From positions 1 through 64,000 of the forward strand of contig CAWFJG010000031.1 of NCBI GenBank assembly GCA_963816065.1: a DNA stretch of 64,000 nucleotides, in the 5' to 3' direction. The position numbers and the translations under genes are program-made. Source of the DNA: Roseiarcus sp963816065 (GTDB lineage Bacteria; Pseudomonadota; Alphaproteobacteria; Rhizobiales; Beijerinckiaceae). The stretch's first letter is position 1. Every line of letters starts with the position of its first letter. Under the pieces are notes generated by a model. It did not search any database, was not told where the DNA came from, and worked only from the letters and a program-made list of their open reading frames with translations. Shown here piece by piece: positions 37,989-46,470 of this stretch.

Positions 37989-38975
37989 ATGAAGGCCCTG
38001 ATCTGTCCGTCGCTTGGTCCCGCGGCGACGCTGCAGGTGATGGACATCGATCCGCCGACGCCGCGGCAGGGCGAAGTCGTGGTGGACATCGTCTATGCGG
38101 CGCTGAATTTCTTCGACACCCTGATCATCGAAGGCAAGTACCAGCTGAAGCCCGAGCCGCCGTTTTCTCCGGCCGGCGAGTTTTCGGGGCGCGTCGCCGC
38201 GGTCGGTCCCGGGGTGACCGGATTTGCCGTCGGCGACCGGGTCATGGGCTCGACCGGCTACGGCGCGGCGCGCGAGCAGATCGCCATCGCGGCCAACCGC
38301 CTCGCCCATGTGTCGGACGGCCTGCCGCTCGACAAGGCCGCGGGCCTGTCGATCGCCTACGGCACGACGCTGCACGCGCTGAGGCAACGGGCCGAGATCA
38401 AGCCCGGCGAGAGCCTGGTCGTGCTCGGCGCATCCGGCGGCGTCGGCCTGGCGGCGGTCGAGATCGGCAAGGCGATGGGCGCGCGCGTGATCGCCTGCGC
38501 CTCGTCGGACGACAAGCTCGACTTCGCCCGCCGTTACGGCGCCTCCGAAACGATCAACTACGCGACCGAGGATCTGCGCGCCCGGCTCAAGATCCTGACC
38601 GGAGGCAAGGGCGTCGACGTCGTCTACGATCCGGTCGGCGGCGCGCTCACCGAAGCCGCGCTGCGGTCGCTCGCCTGGAAGGGGCGGCTCCTGGTGATCG
38701 GCTTCGCCTCCGGGGAAATCCCGAAGCCGCCGCTGAATCTGACGTTGCTCAAGGGCTGCGACATCCGCGGCGTCTACTGGGGCGACTTTGTCGCCCGGGA
38801 GCCGGAAGCCAACCGCGACAATATGGCGCAGTTGCTGTCCTGGGCCGAAAATGGCGCCCTGAGAATCCATATTTATGCAAGGTTTCCATTGCATAGCTAT
38901 TTGCAGGCGTTCGAAGCGATCTCGAAACGCCAAGCGCTGGGAAAAGTCCTCCTGCAGATCGGAAGCGATCTGTAA
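37989..38975 (+). CDS. NADPH:quinone oxidoreductase family protein
   Basis: Zinc-independent medium-chain dehydrogenase of 328 residues. MKALICPSLGPAATLQVMDI start, FSPAGEFSGRVAAVGPGVTG, the Rossmann motif LVVLGASGGVGLAAVEIGKA, and FASGEIPKPPLNLTLLKGCD with GVYWGDFVAREP, typical of quinone reductase/zeta-crystallin types. Likely reduces quinones or enones with NADPH. ATG 37989 follows GAGGAGACGAGG. Divergent from the IalB gene. Confidence 0.88.
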   Translation: MKALICPSLGPAATLQVMDIDPPTPRQGEVVVDIVYAALNFFDTLIIEGKYQLKPEPPFSPAGEFSGRVAAVGPGVTGFAVGDRVMGSTGYGAAREQIAIAANRLAHVSDGLPLDKAAGLSIAYGTTLHALRQRAEIKPGESLVVLGASGGVGLAAVEIGKAMGARVIACASSDDKLDFARRYGASETINYATEDLRARLKILTGGKGVDVVYDPVGGALTEAALRSLAWKGRLLVIGFASGEIPKPPLNLTLLKGCDIRGVYWGDFVAREPEANRDNMAQLLSWAENGALRIHIYARFPLHSYLQAFEAISKRQALGKVLLQIGSDL

Positions 38976-39067
38976 AAAATAAATCTTCCGGCTTGAAAAT
39001 TATGGTGCGCTGCACAATAATGATTCGCGGGGAATGATACGCCGAGGCAAAGTTCGGCGAGGGACAC

Positions 39068-39697
39068 ATGAGCGAGACCCGATCATCAAATGTCGAGGTC
39101 CGGCGGCTCTGGCCATCGGACATGGAAGCCTACCGCGACCACCTGTTGCGCCTCGACCCGCGCAGCCGGCACGAGCGGTTCGGCGGGGGGATGTCGGACG
39201 ACTTCCTGGTCCATTACGCCGAGCATTGCTTCGGCCAGGGCGACCTGCTGTACGGGGCCTATATCGAGGGCGAACTCGTCGGCGCGGCGGAGCTGCGCTC
39301 CAACATGGCGATCTGGAGCGAGCAGGCGCCGTTCGGCCGGCACATCCACGCCGAGGCGGCCTTTTCGGTCGAGGAAGGCTATCGCCGGCGCGGCATTGGC
39401 GAGAAGCTGTTCCGACGGATCCAGCGCGCCGCCTCGAACCACGGGGTCGAGACGATCGAGATCATCTGCCTGCCCGACAACATCAGCATGCGCAAGCTGG
39501 CGCAGAAATTCAAGACGCAGTTCACCTTCGAGGAGTGCAACCTGACGGGCCGCCTGCGCGCCCGCCGTCCAACGCCCTTCTCGCTGATGCGCGAGGCGGC
39601 GGGCGATGCGGTCGACTTCGGAACCGCGCTGTTCGACGCGCAGTGGCGCGCCTACGCCGCGGGACACACATCCGAGCCGAGACAGAGCGCCGCCTAA
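39068..39697 (+). CDS. GNAT-family N-acetyltransferase
   Basis: A 209-residue acetyltransferase. Start motif VEVRRLWPSDMEAYRDHLLR and DPRSRHERFGGGMSDDFLV; acetyl-CoA site EEGYRRRGIGEKLFRRI (R-x-x-G-x-G/A). Similar to proteins with the RSRHERF motif found beside stress or protein-acetylation genes. Substrate unknown. Followed by a strong terminator at 39719-39756, so transcription ends here. Confidence 0.85.
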   Translation: MSETRSSNVEVRRLWPSDMEAYRDHLLRLDPRSRHERFGGGMSDDFLVHYAEHCFGQGDLLYGAYIEGELVGAAELRSNMAIWSEQAPFGRHIHAEAAFSVEEGYRRRGIGEKLFRRIQRAASNHGVETIEIICLPDNISMRKLAQKFKTQFTFEECNLTGRLRARRPTPFSLMREAAGDAVDFGTALFDAQWRAYAAGHTSEPRQSAA

Positions 39698-39718
39698 AAC
39701 CATCGTCTTGAGCGCCAT

Positions 39719-39756
39719 TTGAAAGGCCGGCCATGGCGCCTGGCCTTTCCTTTTTC
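39719..39756 (+). terminator. Rho-independent terminator after the acetyltransferase gene
   Basis: Arms GAAAGGCC (39721-39728) and GGCCTTTC (39742-39749), loop of 13 bases that can pair further (GGCC..GGCGCC), followed by CTTTTTC. About 20 bases after the stop codon. Confidence 0.8.
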
Positions 39757-39868
39757 AGCCTTAACTGCACGCATGGATCTGTCGCTGAATGGTTAGGCGG
39801 ATGTTGACAATGTGTGCGTGGGGACTTATGTTAACAGGAATGAAGCATATGCAGTTTTGGGGGTTCAC

Positions 39869-40510
39869 GTGAGATCATTCGTTTTGGCGCTGGGAGGCGT
39901 TCTCGTAGCGTTTTGCGCTGCGCCCGGCGCTCAAGCCAACGTCTACAGTTTCACACAGGACGGCTGCACTGGCGGTTGCGGCGCGTCCGTGTCGACGCCG
40001 GTCGGCACGGTCACCACCGAATTGGAATCGGCAGGCGTTATCGGGGTGACGGTAACACTGACCTCCGGGGCTTTCCACGACACCAATGACGGCCAGCATC
40101 ACGCTTTGGCCTTCAACCTCACGGGCGACCCCACGATCACGATCAGCGATCTTCTCGCGCCATTTACCGTCAACGGCGCCCAGTCCGCGGGCAGCCACGG
40201 CGCGGCCCCGTTCGGGTCATTCTCTTACGTGATCAACTTTCCGCACGCGAGCCACCCGCCGGTCGAGACTTCCTTCAGCTTCGACATCTCCGCTCCTGGC
40301 CTGACGCTCAACTCGTTCGTCGCCAACAAGGGCGTGTACTTCGTCAGCGACATTTGGGCGAAGGCGGACAAGACTGGCAACACCGGAAACGTCGGCGCGG
40401 TTTCCGGTGTCCCGGAGCCCGCCACTTGGGCGATGTTGACGTTGGGCTTTACGGGTCTTGGGTTCCTGGGCTACCGCAAGGCGAAGGGCGCCGCCATACT
40501 CGCAGCGTAA
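39869..40510 (+). CDS. PEP-CTERM sorting-domain protein
   Basis: Exported protein of about 213 residues. Start GTG 39869 gives RSFVLALGGVLVAFCAAPGA, a signal peptide cut near QAN; an upstream in-frame start at 39812 lengthens it without improving the signal. The body is Thr/Ser/Gly-rich with two Cys (DGCTGGCGAS). The C-terminus is a textbook PEPxxWA-CTERM tag: VPEPATWAMLTLGFTGLGFL followed by GYRKAKG (motif, membrane helix, basic tail). Such proteins are processed by an exosortase and exported, often to biofilm matrix. No exosortase gene is in the window. A second member lies at 56501-57100. Confidence 0.85.
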   Translation: MRSFVLALGGVLVAFCAAPGAQANVYSFTQDGCTGGCGASVSTPVGTVTTELESAGVIGVTVTLTSGAFHDTNDGQHHALAFNLTGDPTITISDLLAPFTVNGAQSAGSHGAAPFGSFSYVINFPHASHPPVETSFSFDISAPGLTLNSFVANKGVYFVSDIWAKADKTGNTGNVGAVSGVPEPATWAMLTLGFTGLGFLGYRKAKGAAILAA

Positions 40511-40618
40511 CACGGGCTTCCCCCACCAGCGACACGCTCGCCCCCGCTCGGGCGCAAACACGCCCCTTAGTCGACGGGCGGCGAGGGGGAAGGGACGCCA
40601 ATCGCCGGTCGAGCACGT

Positions 40619-41360
40619 TCAGGCAATCGCAAAGCCGCCGTCGACGCGAAACGACACGCCAGTCACCGCCGCGGCGCGGTCGGACAGCAGGAACGCGATG
40701 GCTTCCGCCACCTCGGACGGTTCGATGAACCGCCCGATCGGCATGCGTGAGAGGCGCGGGGCGGAGCGGGCCGGATCGCTCCAGGCAAGCCGCGCCATGT
40801 CGGTTAATGTAATCGTCGGGTTGACGCTGTTGACACGAATTCCGTAGCGCCCGAGTTCGTTGGCCATCACCCGCATCGCAGCGTCCAGCGCCCCTTTCGA
40901 AGCGCAATAGCCGGTATGGTCGACCACGCCCAGAAAGGCTGCGTCGCTGGAGACATTGACGATCGATCCCGGCTGCTTCGCCGCGATCCGATCGCGGGCG
41001 TATTCCTGCGCCACGATCAGCGGCGCCTTGGCGTTGACCGTCATGATGCGGTCGAAGGTTTCGATCGAGAAATCGACGAAGGGTTCCAGCGCCGTGGTCC
41101 CCGCGCAATTGACCAACAGATCGAACGGCAGATGGGCGCGGACTCGCCGCCCGAGTCGCCTCGAGGTCGGCGAGATCGACGGCGAGCGTCTGGCAGCCGG
41201 TTTCGGCCGCGAGCGATGCGAGTTCGTCGTGGGTGCGCCCGAGGGCCAGCACTGACGCGCCGCGGCGCGTCAGCAACTGGGCGGTCGTCCGTCCGATCCC
41301 TTTCGTGGCGCCGGTCACCAGCACCGATTTCCCGGCGAATTCGCGGCTCTCGTCATTCAC
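40619..41360 (-). CDS. Short-chain dehydrogenase, L-xylulose reductase-like (one frameshift)
   Basis: Paralogue of the SDR at 6429-7157. GTG 41360 (GGGGGA upstream) gives NDESREFAGKSVLVTGATKG, with glycine motif TGATKGIGRTTAQLL; after a shift near 41130 MVNCAGTTALEPFVDFSIET, VNVSSDAAFLG, catalytic YCASK, RVNSVNPTITLTDMARLAW and FRVDGGFAIA. Joined length of about 247 residues. The DCXR-like NPT segment again suggests a ketose or dicarbonyl reductase. No neighbouring sugar genes here. Confidence 0.75.
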
Positions 41361-41476
41361 GGGCGTTCCCCCGGTCTTTGAGTTCTCGGAACGACGATTG
41401 TCGCCTAAACGGAGCGGCCCGTCGATGGGGGGAGCGCGGGATGACGTTGGCGCTCCGGGGACACTGATCCGCCCCG

Positions 41477-41881
41477 CTACCGCCCCGTCGTCCGCGCCAC
41501 CGGGATCGGCGCGAGCCGCAGCCGCCAGTTCGTAGGCAGGGCGTTGCCGCGCAAACCGCCGCGCGGCTCGTCGTCGTCGTCCTTGGGCGGGAACATCACC
41601 GCTGCGGCGCAAACGAGGCCGCCGAATGAGGTCATGAAGCCCACATAGAGCAGGAACAGCGCCGGGACGCCCATTCCGCTGTCATGGAAAAGCTTCCAGA
41701 AGCCGAACGGATCGAGCGCCAGCAGCAAGGTCACGCAAAGGGCCCCGGCCAACATCCCCAGCATCCAGTGGAAGAGCATGTAGCGCACCAGCGGGTCGAG
41801 CTTTCTTCGTGGCCCTGGCGAACCGCAGGCGGGCGCATTCCCGATCATGTCCGTCTCCGCCACGCGAACCTCCGTCTGCAC
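41477..41881 (-). CDS. Small two-helix membrane protein
   Basis: Hypothetical protein of 134 residues (GTG 41881; ATG 41848 with GGAG eight bases upstream is an equally good start). Two membrane helices: YMLFHWMLGMLAGALCVTLL and GVPALFLLYVGFMTSFGGLV, followed by an acidic KDDDDEPRGG and a basic tail. Small rhizobial proteins with this layout are common and uncharacterised. Confidence 0.65.
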   Translation of the reverse strand: MQTEVRVAETDMIGNAPACGSPGPRRKLDPLVRYMLFHWMLGMLAGALCVTLLLALDPFGFWKLFHDSGMGVPALFLLYVGFMTSFGGLVCAAAVMFPPKDDDDEPRGGLRGNALPTNWRLRLAPIPVARTTGR

Positions 41882-41977
41882 TCCCGCGCCGATCTCCCGA
41901 TGCGATCTTACTCTGACGATTTCATCATATCCAGAAGGCGGAACCGGTCAATTCGGCGGCCCGCGACAAAAGCGCCA

Positions 41978-42871
41978 TCAGCGGCGGCCCCGCAAGGCGT
42001 CCGCCAGCCGTGCGGTGGCGGAGCCGGGCTTCAGCGGCTTAGGCTGGCTCTCGTGCGGCGCCCACGCGCTGAGCCAGAGGATGTCGAAGGTCGCGCGCAG
42101 CCGTCCGTCGGGGTCGGCGAACGCGTCCGCGTAAGCCGCCGCAGCACGCGCGACAACGTCGCGCCGAAGCGGCTTGCGGCTGCGGTCGGCGAGCGCGTTC
42201 GCGGCGCCGAACGCGCGCAAATCCCGCATCAGCGCAATAATGTCGGGGTAGCGGACGGTAACCCGGTCGAGGTCGACGACCGGCAGCGCAAGGCCCGCCC
42301 TCTGCGCCAGCGCCCCCAGCGCACGCAATTCGACGAACGGCGCGACGCGGGGCGCAGCGCCTCCGAGCACTTCGCTCTCGGCCAGCGTCAGGCTCTGGCG
42401 CAGTTCGGTCAGCGTGTCGCCGCCGATGAGCGCGACGACGGCGAGGCCGTCCGGGGCGAGGACGCGGCGCATCTGGATCAGCGCGCCGGGCAGGTCGTTG
42501 ACCGTCTGAAGGGCGAGGAGCGACACAGCGAGATCGAAGCGGCCGTCGGCGAGCGGCAGCCGCTCGACGTCGGCGACCACGCCCAGGAAATCGCCGGCGC
42601 CGAGGCTTGCATATGTGGGAGCGAGCCGGACGACGCCATCGACCTGTCCGCTCGCAGCCAGCGCGGCCGCACCGTGCGGTCCCGCCGCGCCGAGATCGGC
42701 GGCCAGCGCGAACCGGCGTTTGACGACCCCGACGCGGTCGATGAGATCGTCCGCCGCCCGGCGCAGGAGGAAGTCCGCGCCGGGCTCGGCGCCGGCTCGC
42801 GCCCAGGCCCGGTCGAGGCGGCGATGGCCAAGCGCGCGGTCGAAGATCTGCGGCGGCGAAGGGGACGGCAT
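41978..42871 (-). CDS. Class I SAM methyltransferase, BioC/NDUFAF5-like
   Basis: A 297-residue methyltransferase. N-terminal IFDRALGHRRLDRAWARAG and FLLRRAADDLIDRVGVVKR; SAM region ALAADLGAAGPHG and VVADVERLPLADGRFDLAVS; LLALQTVNDLPGALIQMRRV. Homologues next to comF and grxC in alphaproteobacteria resemble the mitochondrial complex I assembly factor NDUFAF5 (arginine hydroxylase/methyltransferase-like). Divergent from comF. Exact substrate unproven. Confidence 0.78.
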   Translation of the reverse strand: MPSPSPPQIFDRALGHRRLDRAWARAGAEPGADFLLRRAADDLIDRVGVVKRRFALAADLGAAGPHGAAALAASGQVDGVVRLAPTYASLGAGDFLGVVADVERLPLADGRFDLAVSLLALQTVNDLPGALIQMRRVLAPDGLAVVALIGGDTLTELRQSLTLAESEVLGGAAPRVAPFVELRALGALAQRAGLALPVVDLDRVTVRYPDIIALMRDLRAFGAANALADRSRKPLRRDVVARAAAAYADAFADPDGRLRATFDILWLSAWAPHESQPKPLKPGSATARLADALRGRR

Positions 42872-42935
42872 TTCCCGCTCTTATGCGACGACCGGCCACG
42901 TCGCGCAAAGCCCCAGTTCGCGTTAACTTCACTTG

Positions 42936-43730
42936 ATGCATGCGAATTTCGCGCTTTCCGCGGACGAACCCGCCGCGCCCGATTGGCGGCGGCGCGCGTT
43001 CGATTGCGCGCTCATGTTGGCCAAAGGCGCGATCGACGCCCTTTACCCGCCGACTTGCCTCGCCTGCCGCGCGGCGACCGATGTGCATGGGGCGCTTTGC
43101 CCGCGCTGCTGGAACGCGATGCGGTTCATCGAGCGGCCCTATTGCGAGCGCCTCGGCACGCCGTTCGAGCAGGACCTCGGCGAGGGCCTCCTGTCGCCGC
43201 AGGCGATGGCCGATCCGCCGGTCTTTGCCCGCGCCCGTGCCGTCGCCAGGTTCGAGGACGGCCCGGCGCGCAGGCTCGTTCACCGGCTGAAATATTCCGA
43301 CCGCGCCGAGCTCGCCCGGCCGATGGCGCGCTGGATGGCGCGGGCGGGCGCCGATATCCTCGCCGACGCCGACTGTCTCGCGCCTGTGCCTCTCCACCCC
43401 ATCCGACTCTGGCGGCGGCGCTTCAACCAGGCGGCCATGTTGGCGCGGGAAATCGCCCGCGCCAGCGGCAAGCCCTGCGATGTCGGCGCGCTCATAAGGA
43501 TCAAGGCGACCCATAGCCAGGTCGGCCTGAGTCGGACACAGCGGGCCGAGAACGTCCAGGGGGCGTTCAAGGCGGCCGAGGGCGCCGTCGTGAAAGGCCG
43601 CAACGTCGTGCTCGTCGACGACGTGCTGACGTCCGGCGCCACCGCCAACGCGGCGTCCCGGGCGCTATTGCGGGCGGGGGCGAATTGGGTCGACGTGCTC
43701 GTATTCGCGCGGGTTGTTACGGGCGCGTGA
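42936..43730 (+). CDS. comF: ComF family protein (phosphoribosyltransferase-like)
   Basis: A 264-residue ComF homologue. N-terminal zinc finger with paired cysteines (YPPTCLACRAATDVHGALCP, RCWNAM), then VARFEDGPARRLVHRLKYSD, CLAPVPLHPIRLWRRRFNQA, and the PRPP loop NVVLVDDVLTSGATANAAS. ComF proteins assist DNA uptake or nucleotide salvage. ATG 42936 is preferred to TTG 42933. grxC follows 55 bases later and DUF1178 after that, a conserved group. Confidence 0.88.
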   Translation: MHANFALSADEPAAPDWRRRAFDCALMLAKGAIDALYPPTCLACRAATDVHGALCPRCWNAMRFIERPYCERLGTPFEQDLGEGLLSPQAMADPPVFARARAVARFEDGPARRLVHRLKYSDRAELARPMARWMARAGADILADADCLAPVPLHPIRLWRRRFNQAAMLAREIARASGKPCDVGALIRIKATHSQVGLSRTQRAENVQGAFKAAEGAVVKGRNVVLVDDVLTSGATANAASRALLRAGANWVDVLVFARVVTGA

Positions 43731-43785
43731 CCGCCTATATGCTTGGGGTTTGACGCGCATTGTCCATAAAGGAGTCGAATTCGAA

Positions 43786-44043
43786 GTGAGGCCGGTCGTC
43801 ATCTACACCAAAGCGACTTGTCCTTATTGCCACGCCGCCAAGGCGCTTTTGGCGAAGAAGGGCGTCGCGTTCGAGGAAATCGGGGTCGACGGCGACCGTG
43901 CCGCCCAGGCGGCGATGGCCATGAAGGCCGACGGCCGTTCGACGGTGCCGCAGATCTTCATCGGCGGCGCGCCGGTTGGCGGATGCGATGAACTGTACGA
44001 TCTTGACGGGGCGGGCGAGCTGGATGCGTTGCTGGCGGGCTGA
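43786..44043 (+). CDS. grxC: Glutaredoxin 3
   Basis: Monothiol/dithiol exchange protein of 85 residues with active site KATCPYCHAAKALL and the GSH-binding TVPQIFIGGAPVGGCDELYD. Start GTG 43786 gives the usual family N-terminus VRPVVIYTKATC; a GGAG lies about eleven bases upstream. Cytoplasmic. Confidence 0.93.
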   Translation: MRPVVIYTKATCPYCHAAKALLAKKGVAFEEIGVDGDRAAQAAMAMKADGRSTVPQIFIGGAPVGGCDELYDLDGAGELDALLAG

Positions 44044-44046
44044 TGC

Positions 44047-44478
44047 ATGATCAAATACGCGCTCGGCTGCGCCGAGGGACATGAGTTCGAGAGTTGGTTT
44101 CCCGACAGCGCCGCCTACGAAAAGCAGCGCAAACGGAAACTCGTCGCCTGTCCGGAGTGCGGCTCGACGGTAGTGGATAAGGCGATCATGGCTCCGGCTG
44201 TCGTCGGAGATCGCAGTCCGTCCGGCGGGTCGCCGGCTAACCTGCTCGACGCCAAGCGCCGGCAGGCCCGCGAGATGGTGGTTCGCCTGCGGCAGGAGAT
44301 CGAGGCCAACACCGACGACGTTGGCGCCAAATTCCCGGAGGTGGCGCGCGCCATCCACGTCGGCGACGAACCAGAACGGGCAATCCGCGGCCGGGCGAGC
44401 CGTGACGAGGCGCGTGCGCTGATCGAGGAAGGCGTCGGCGTCATGCCGATGCCGGCTCTTGCAGACGAAATGAACTGA
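44047..44478 (+). CDS. DUF1178 family protein
   Basis: A 143-residue conserved protein with a small zinc-ribbon-like N-terminus: MIKYALGCAEGHEFESWFPD, VACPECGSTVVDKAIMAPAV. The middle VRLRQEIEANTDDVGAKFPE and C-terminal EARALIEEGVGVMPMP are family signatures. It starts three bases after grxC, as in most Rhizobiales, so the two are co-transcribed. Function unknown. Confidence 0.9.
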   Translation: MIKYALGCAEGHEFESWFPDSAAYEKQRKRKLVACPECGSTVVDKAIMAPAVVGDRSPSGGSPANLLDAKRRQAREMVVRLRQEIEANTDDVGAKFPEVARAIHVGDEPERAIRGRASRDEARALIEEGVGVMPMPALADEMN

Positions 44479-44559
44479 GTTTTCGGGAGTTTAACAGCTT
44501 CGGATCGAATCGCGCGGCTTGCTCTCATCCGCCCCGCGGCGTGCGCGCATCTTTTAAAG

Positions 44560-45125
44560 TTCACATCGGGGATCCGTAAACCCCTCGCCTTTAGGCGACC
44601 GGGATGCGACGCTGGGTTTATGCAAGACGCGAAGCCTGGCAGCCATACGATTTGGGACTGCAAGTATCCCGTGGTGTGGATCACGAAATATCGGTTCCCG
44701 GTGCTGGGCGGCGACGTAGGGCAGAGGGCGCGCGAGCTTCTGCGCGAGATTGCGCGGGCTCATGAGATGATCATCTACGTGGGGTCGATCAACCGGGACC
44801 ACGTACATATGCTGATCGGGATACCGCCGCATGTGTCGGTGTCGCGAGCGGTGCAGTACCTCAAGGGGAAGAGTTCGCACAAGCTTCTGTCGGAGTATCA
44901 ATCGCTTCGGAAGCGCTATTGGGGCCAGCATCTGTGGGGCCGCGGCTACTGGGTGGCGACGAGCGGCAACGTCACGGACGAGGTGTGGAAGAAGTACATC
45001 GAGGACCAAAAACCTGAAATTCCGGACGATCACTTCAATGTTGTGTAGCACGTCGGCCCTCAGGGCCGACCCAATCCGGCTTTAAGCCGTAACCCGAAGC
45101 CACCGGCTTTAGCCGGTGGTCGTTC
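44560..45125 (+). mobile_element. IS200/IS605-type insertion sequence (tnpA only)
   Basis: A single TnpA gene flanked by the imperfect hairpins these elements use instead of inverted repeats. Left: CGCCTTTAGGCG at 44586-44597 within a longer imperfect stem. Right: GTCGGCCCT/AGGGCCGAC at 45052-45070 and the perfect CCACCGGCTTTAGCCGGTGG at 45100-45119. Both end hairpins share the TTTA loop. No tnpB accessory nuclease gene is present. The outer limits are estimates. It sits downstream of DUF1178 without disrupting a gene. Confidence 0.75.
44620..45048 (+). CDS. tnpA: IS200/IS605 family TnpA transposase
   Basis: Y1 (HUH) single-strand transposase of 142 residues. HUH motif SINRDHVHMLIGIPPHVSVS, catalytic Tyr in EVWKKYIEDQKPE, and KYPVVWITKYRFPVLGGDVG plus YLKGKSSHKLLSEY are family hallmarks. 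Frame intact, so the element may be active. It cuts and rejoins single strands at hairpins, usually on the lagging strand. Confidence 0.93.
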   Translation: MQDAKPGSHTIWDCKYPVVWITKYRFPVLGGDVGQRARELLREIARAHEMIIYVGSINRDHVHMLIGIPPHVSVSRAVQYLKGKSSHKLLSEYQSLRKRYWGQHLWGRGYWVATSGNVTDEVWKKYIEDQKPEIPDDHFNVV

Positions 45126-45160
45126 ACCAGGCGGGCGCCACTCAGTGGCGACTGGCTGTC

Positions 45161-46231
45161 TCACCTTCCCTGGGCGTCCTCGCTGGCGAAATCCGCCACC
45201 CGGCCCACGCTCTCGCCAGCCTCCAGCGACACCGGAGCGAGCGCCTGGACGCGTTCGGGCGCGACGGCCTCGGCGCTCGCTTCGCCGGCCGCGAGCGCCA
45301 CTTCCGCCTGGGCGGCGTCGGCCAGCGTTTCGCCGATCGCGGTCCAATCGGTCTGGACGGTAGTCAGGGTGGGGATCAGATATTGCGCCCGCGCCTCCGG
45401 CAGCAGCGCCAGCACCGAGAGGTCGCGTCCCGGCCGGAGGCCGCGCTCGCCCAGCCGGCGATAGAGCGCCACAGCGTGCATCGAGTTGGTGACCAGCACG
45501 GCGGTCGGCGGCCGATCCGCCGTGAGGAGCGCATTGGCAGCCTCGAGGCCGCCGCGCTCGCCGGCGGGCGGCCGCAAATGAAGCCCCTCCTCGACCTGCA
45601 GATCGCGCGCGCGCAGGGCGCGACGGTAGCCAGCCTCGATGAGGGCGACGTAATTCACCTTCCGGTCAGGCAGCACGAGCCCGATCCGGCGATGTCCGAG
45701 CGCGACGAGGTGGTCGACCGCGCGCTCGACGCCCATGTCGAAATCGGGATCGACAAAGGCGTGTCGCCCAGGCGCTTTCGTGCGACCGAATGTGACGAAG
45801 GGCCTATGGAGCTTCAGGAGATAGTCGACCCGAGGGTCCGCGCTGGCGGTGTCGGCGATGATCAGCGCGTCGGCGATGCCGCGCTCGGTGACGCGCCTCA
45901 GCGCGGCGAGACGATCAGGACCCTCCTCGACGAACACCGCGAGGTCGAGCCCGTGCGCGCCGAGCCGGCGCTTGAGCCCGTTCAGCACCGAAAGGAAGAC
46001 CGTGTTGATCAGCGTGTCGTCGGGGCCAGACGGGACAACCATGGCGACAAGGTCGGTCCGCCCGCGCCTGAGGCTGCGGCCAGACTGGTTGGGCGAGTAG
46101 CCGAGCTCCGCGGCCGCCTCCAGCACGCGCCGCCGGGTCTCGCGGTTGACGTCGTCGCGGTCGTTCAGCGCGCGCGAGACGGTCCCGATCGAAAGACCGA
46201 GGTGACGGGCGAGTTCGCGAATTCCGACCAC
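45161..46231 (-). CDS. LacI-family transcriptional regulator
   Basis: A 356-residue repressor-type protein. GTG 46231 (GGAG nine bases upstream) places the HTH at the very N-terminus: GIRELARHLGLSIGTVSRAL with hinge NQSGRSLRRGRTDLVAMVVP. The periplasmic-binding-protein-like core has DALIIADTASADPRVDYLL, HLVALGHRRIGLVL and PTAVLVTNSMHAVALYRRL. It lies at the end of the leftward block that starts with the operon behind the operator CGTAAACGTTTACG (53366-53379), and is the obvious candidate to bind it. The effector is probably the sugar taken up by the 47.5-50.4 kb transporter (inference). Confidence 0.87.
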   Translation of the reverse strand: MVGIRELARHLGLSIGTVSRALNDRDDVNRETRRRVLEAAAELGYSPNQSGRSLRRGRTDLVAMVVPSGPDDTLINTVFLSVLNGLKRRLGAHGLDLAVFVEEGPDRLAALRRVTERGIADALIIADTASADPRVDYLLKLHRPFVTFGRTKAPGRHAFVDPDFDMGVERAVDHLVALGHRRIGLVLPDRKVNYVALIEAGYRRALRARDLQVEEGLHLRPPAGERGGLEAANALLTADRPPTAVLVTNSMHAVALYRRLGERGLRPGRDLSVLALLPEARAQYLIPTLTTVQTDWTAIGETLADAAQAEVALAAGEASAEAVAPERVQALAPVSLEAGESVGRVADFASEDAQGR

Positions 46232-46279
46232 TTTTCGAAGCTCCAGCCGCGGGGTGAGAGCGCGTCGCGCCGCCAAGCT

Positions 46280-46415
46280 CCCATCCGGCCGCTTGCGCGG
46301 CCACCTTCGCCCTCATGGGGAAGGGGACGCCCCTCTCACTCCGGGAGAGGGATGCCGCCGCAGGGCGTCTGGGAGGACGCCCGTCTTTCGACGGACTGTG
46401 GCGGCAGGGTGAGGG
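46280..46415. repeat. Dispersed palindromic intergenic repeat, copy C (inverted)
   Basis: Inverted relative to copies A and B: begins CATCCGGCCGCTTGCGCGGC, continues GGGGAAGGGGACGCCCCTCT and CCGGGAGAGGG, and ends GGCGGCAGGGTGAGGG. An extra internal segment of about 45 bases (CAGGGCGTCTGGGAGGACGC region) carries its own hairpin. Flanking TTTTCGGCGCGAATCGATCA matches the flank of copy A. It separates the lytic transglycosylase from the LacI gene. Confidence 0.7.
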
Positions 46416-46470
46416 TTTTCGGCGCGAATCGATCAGAATTCATCATACCCCCTGGACGCGGGCGTCGCAG

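Noticed and set aside
41684..43516. 610-residue forward open frame
   Set aside because: Antisense to the methyltransferase and out of frame with comF, both of which have clear family motifs.
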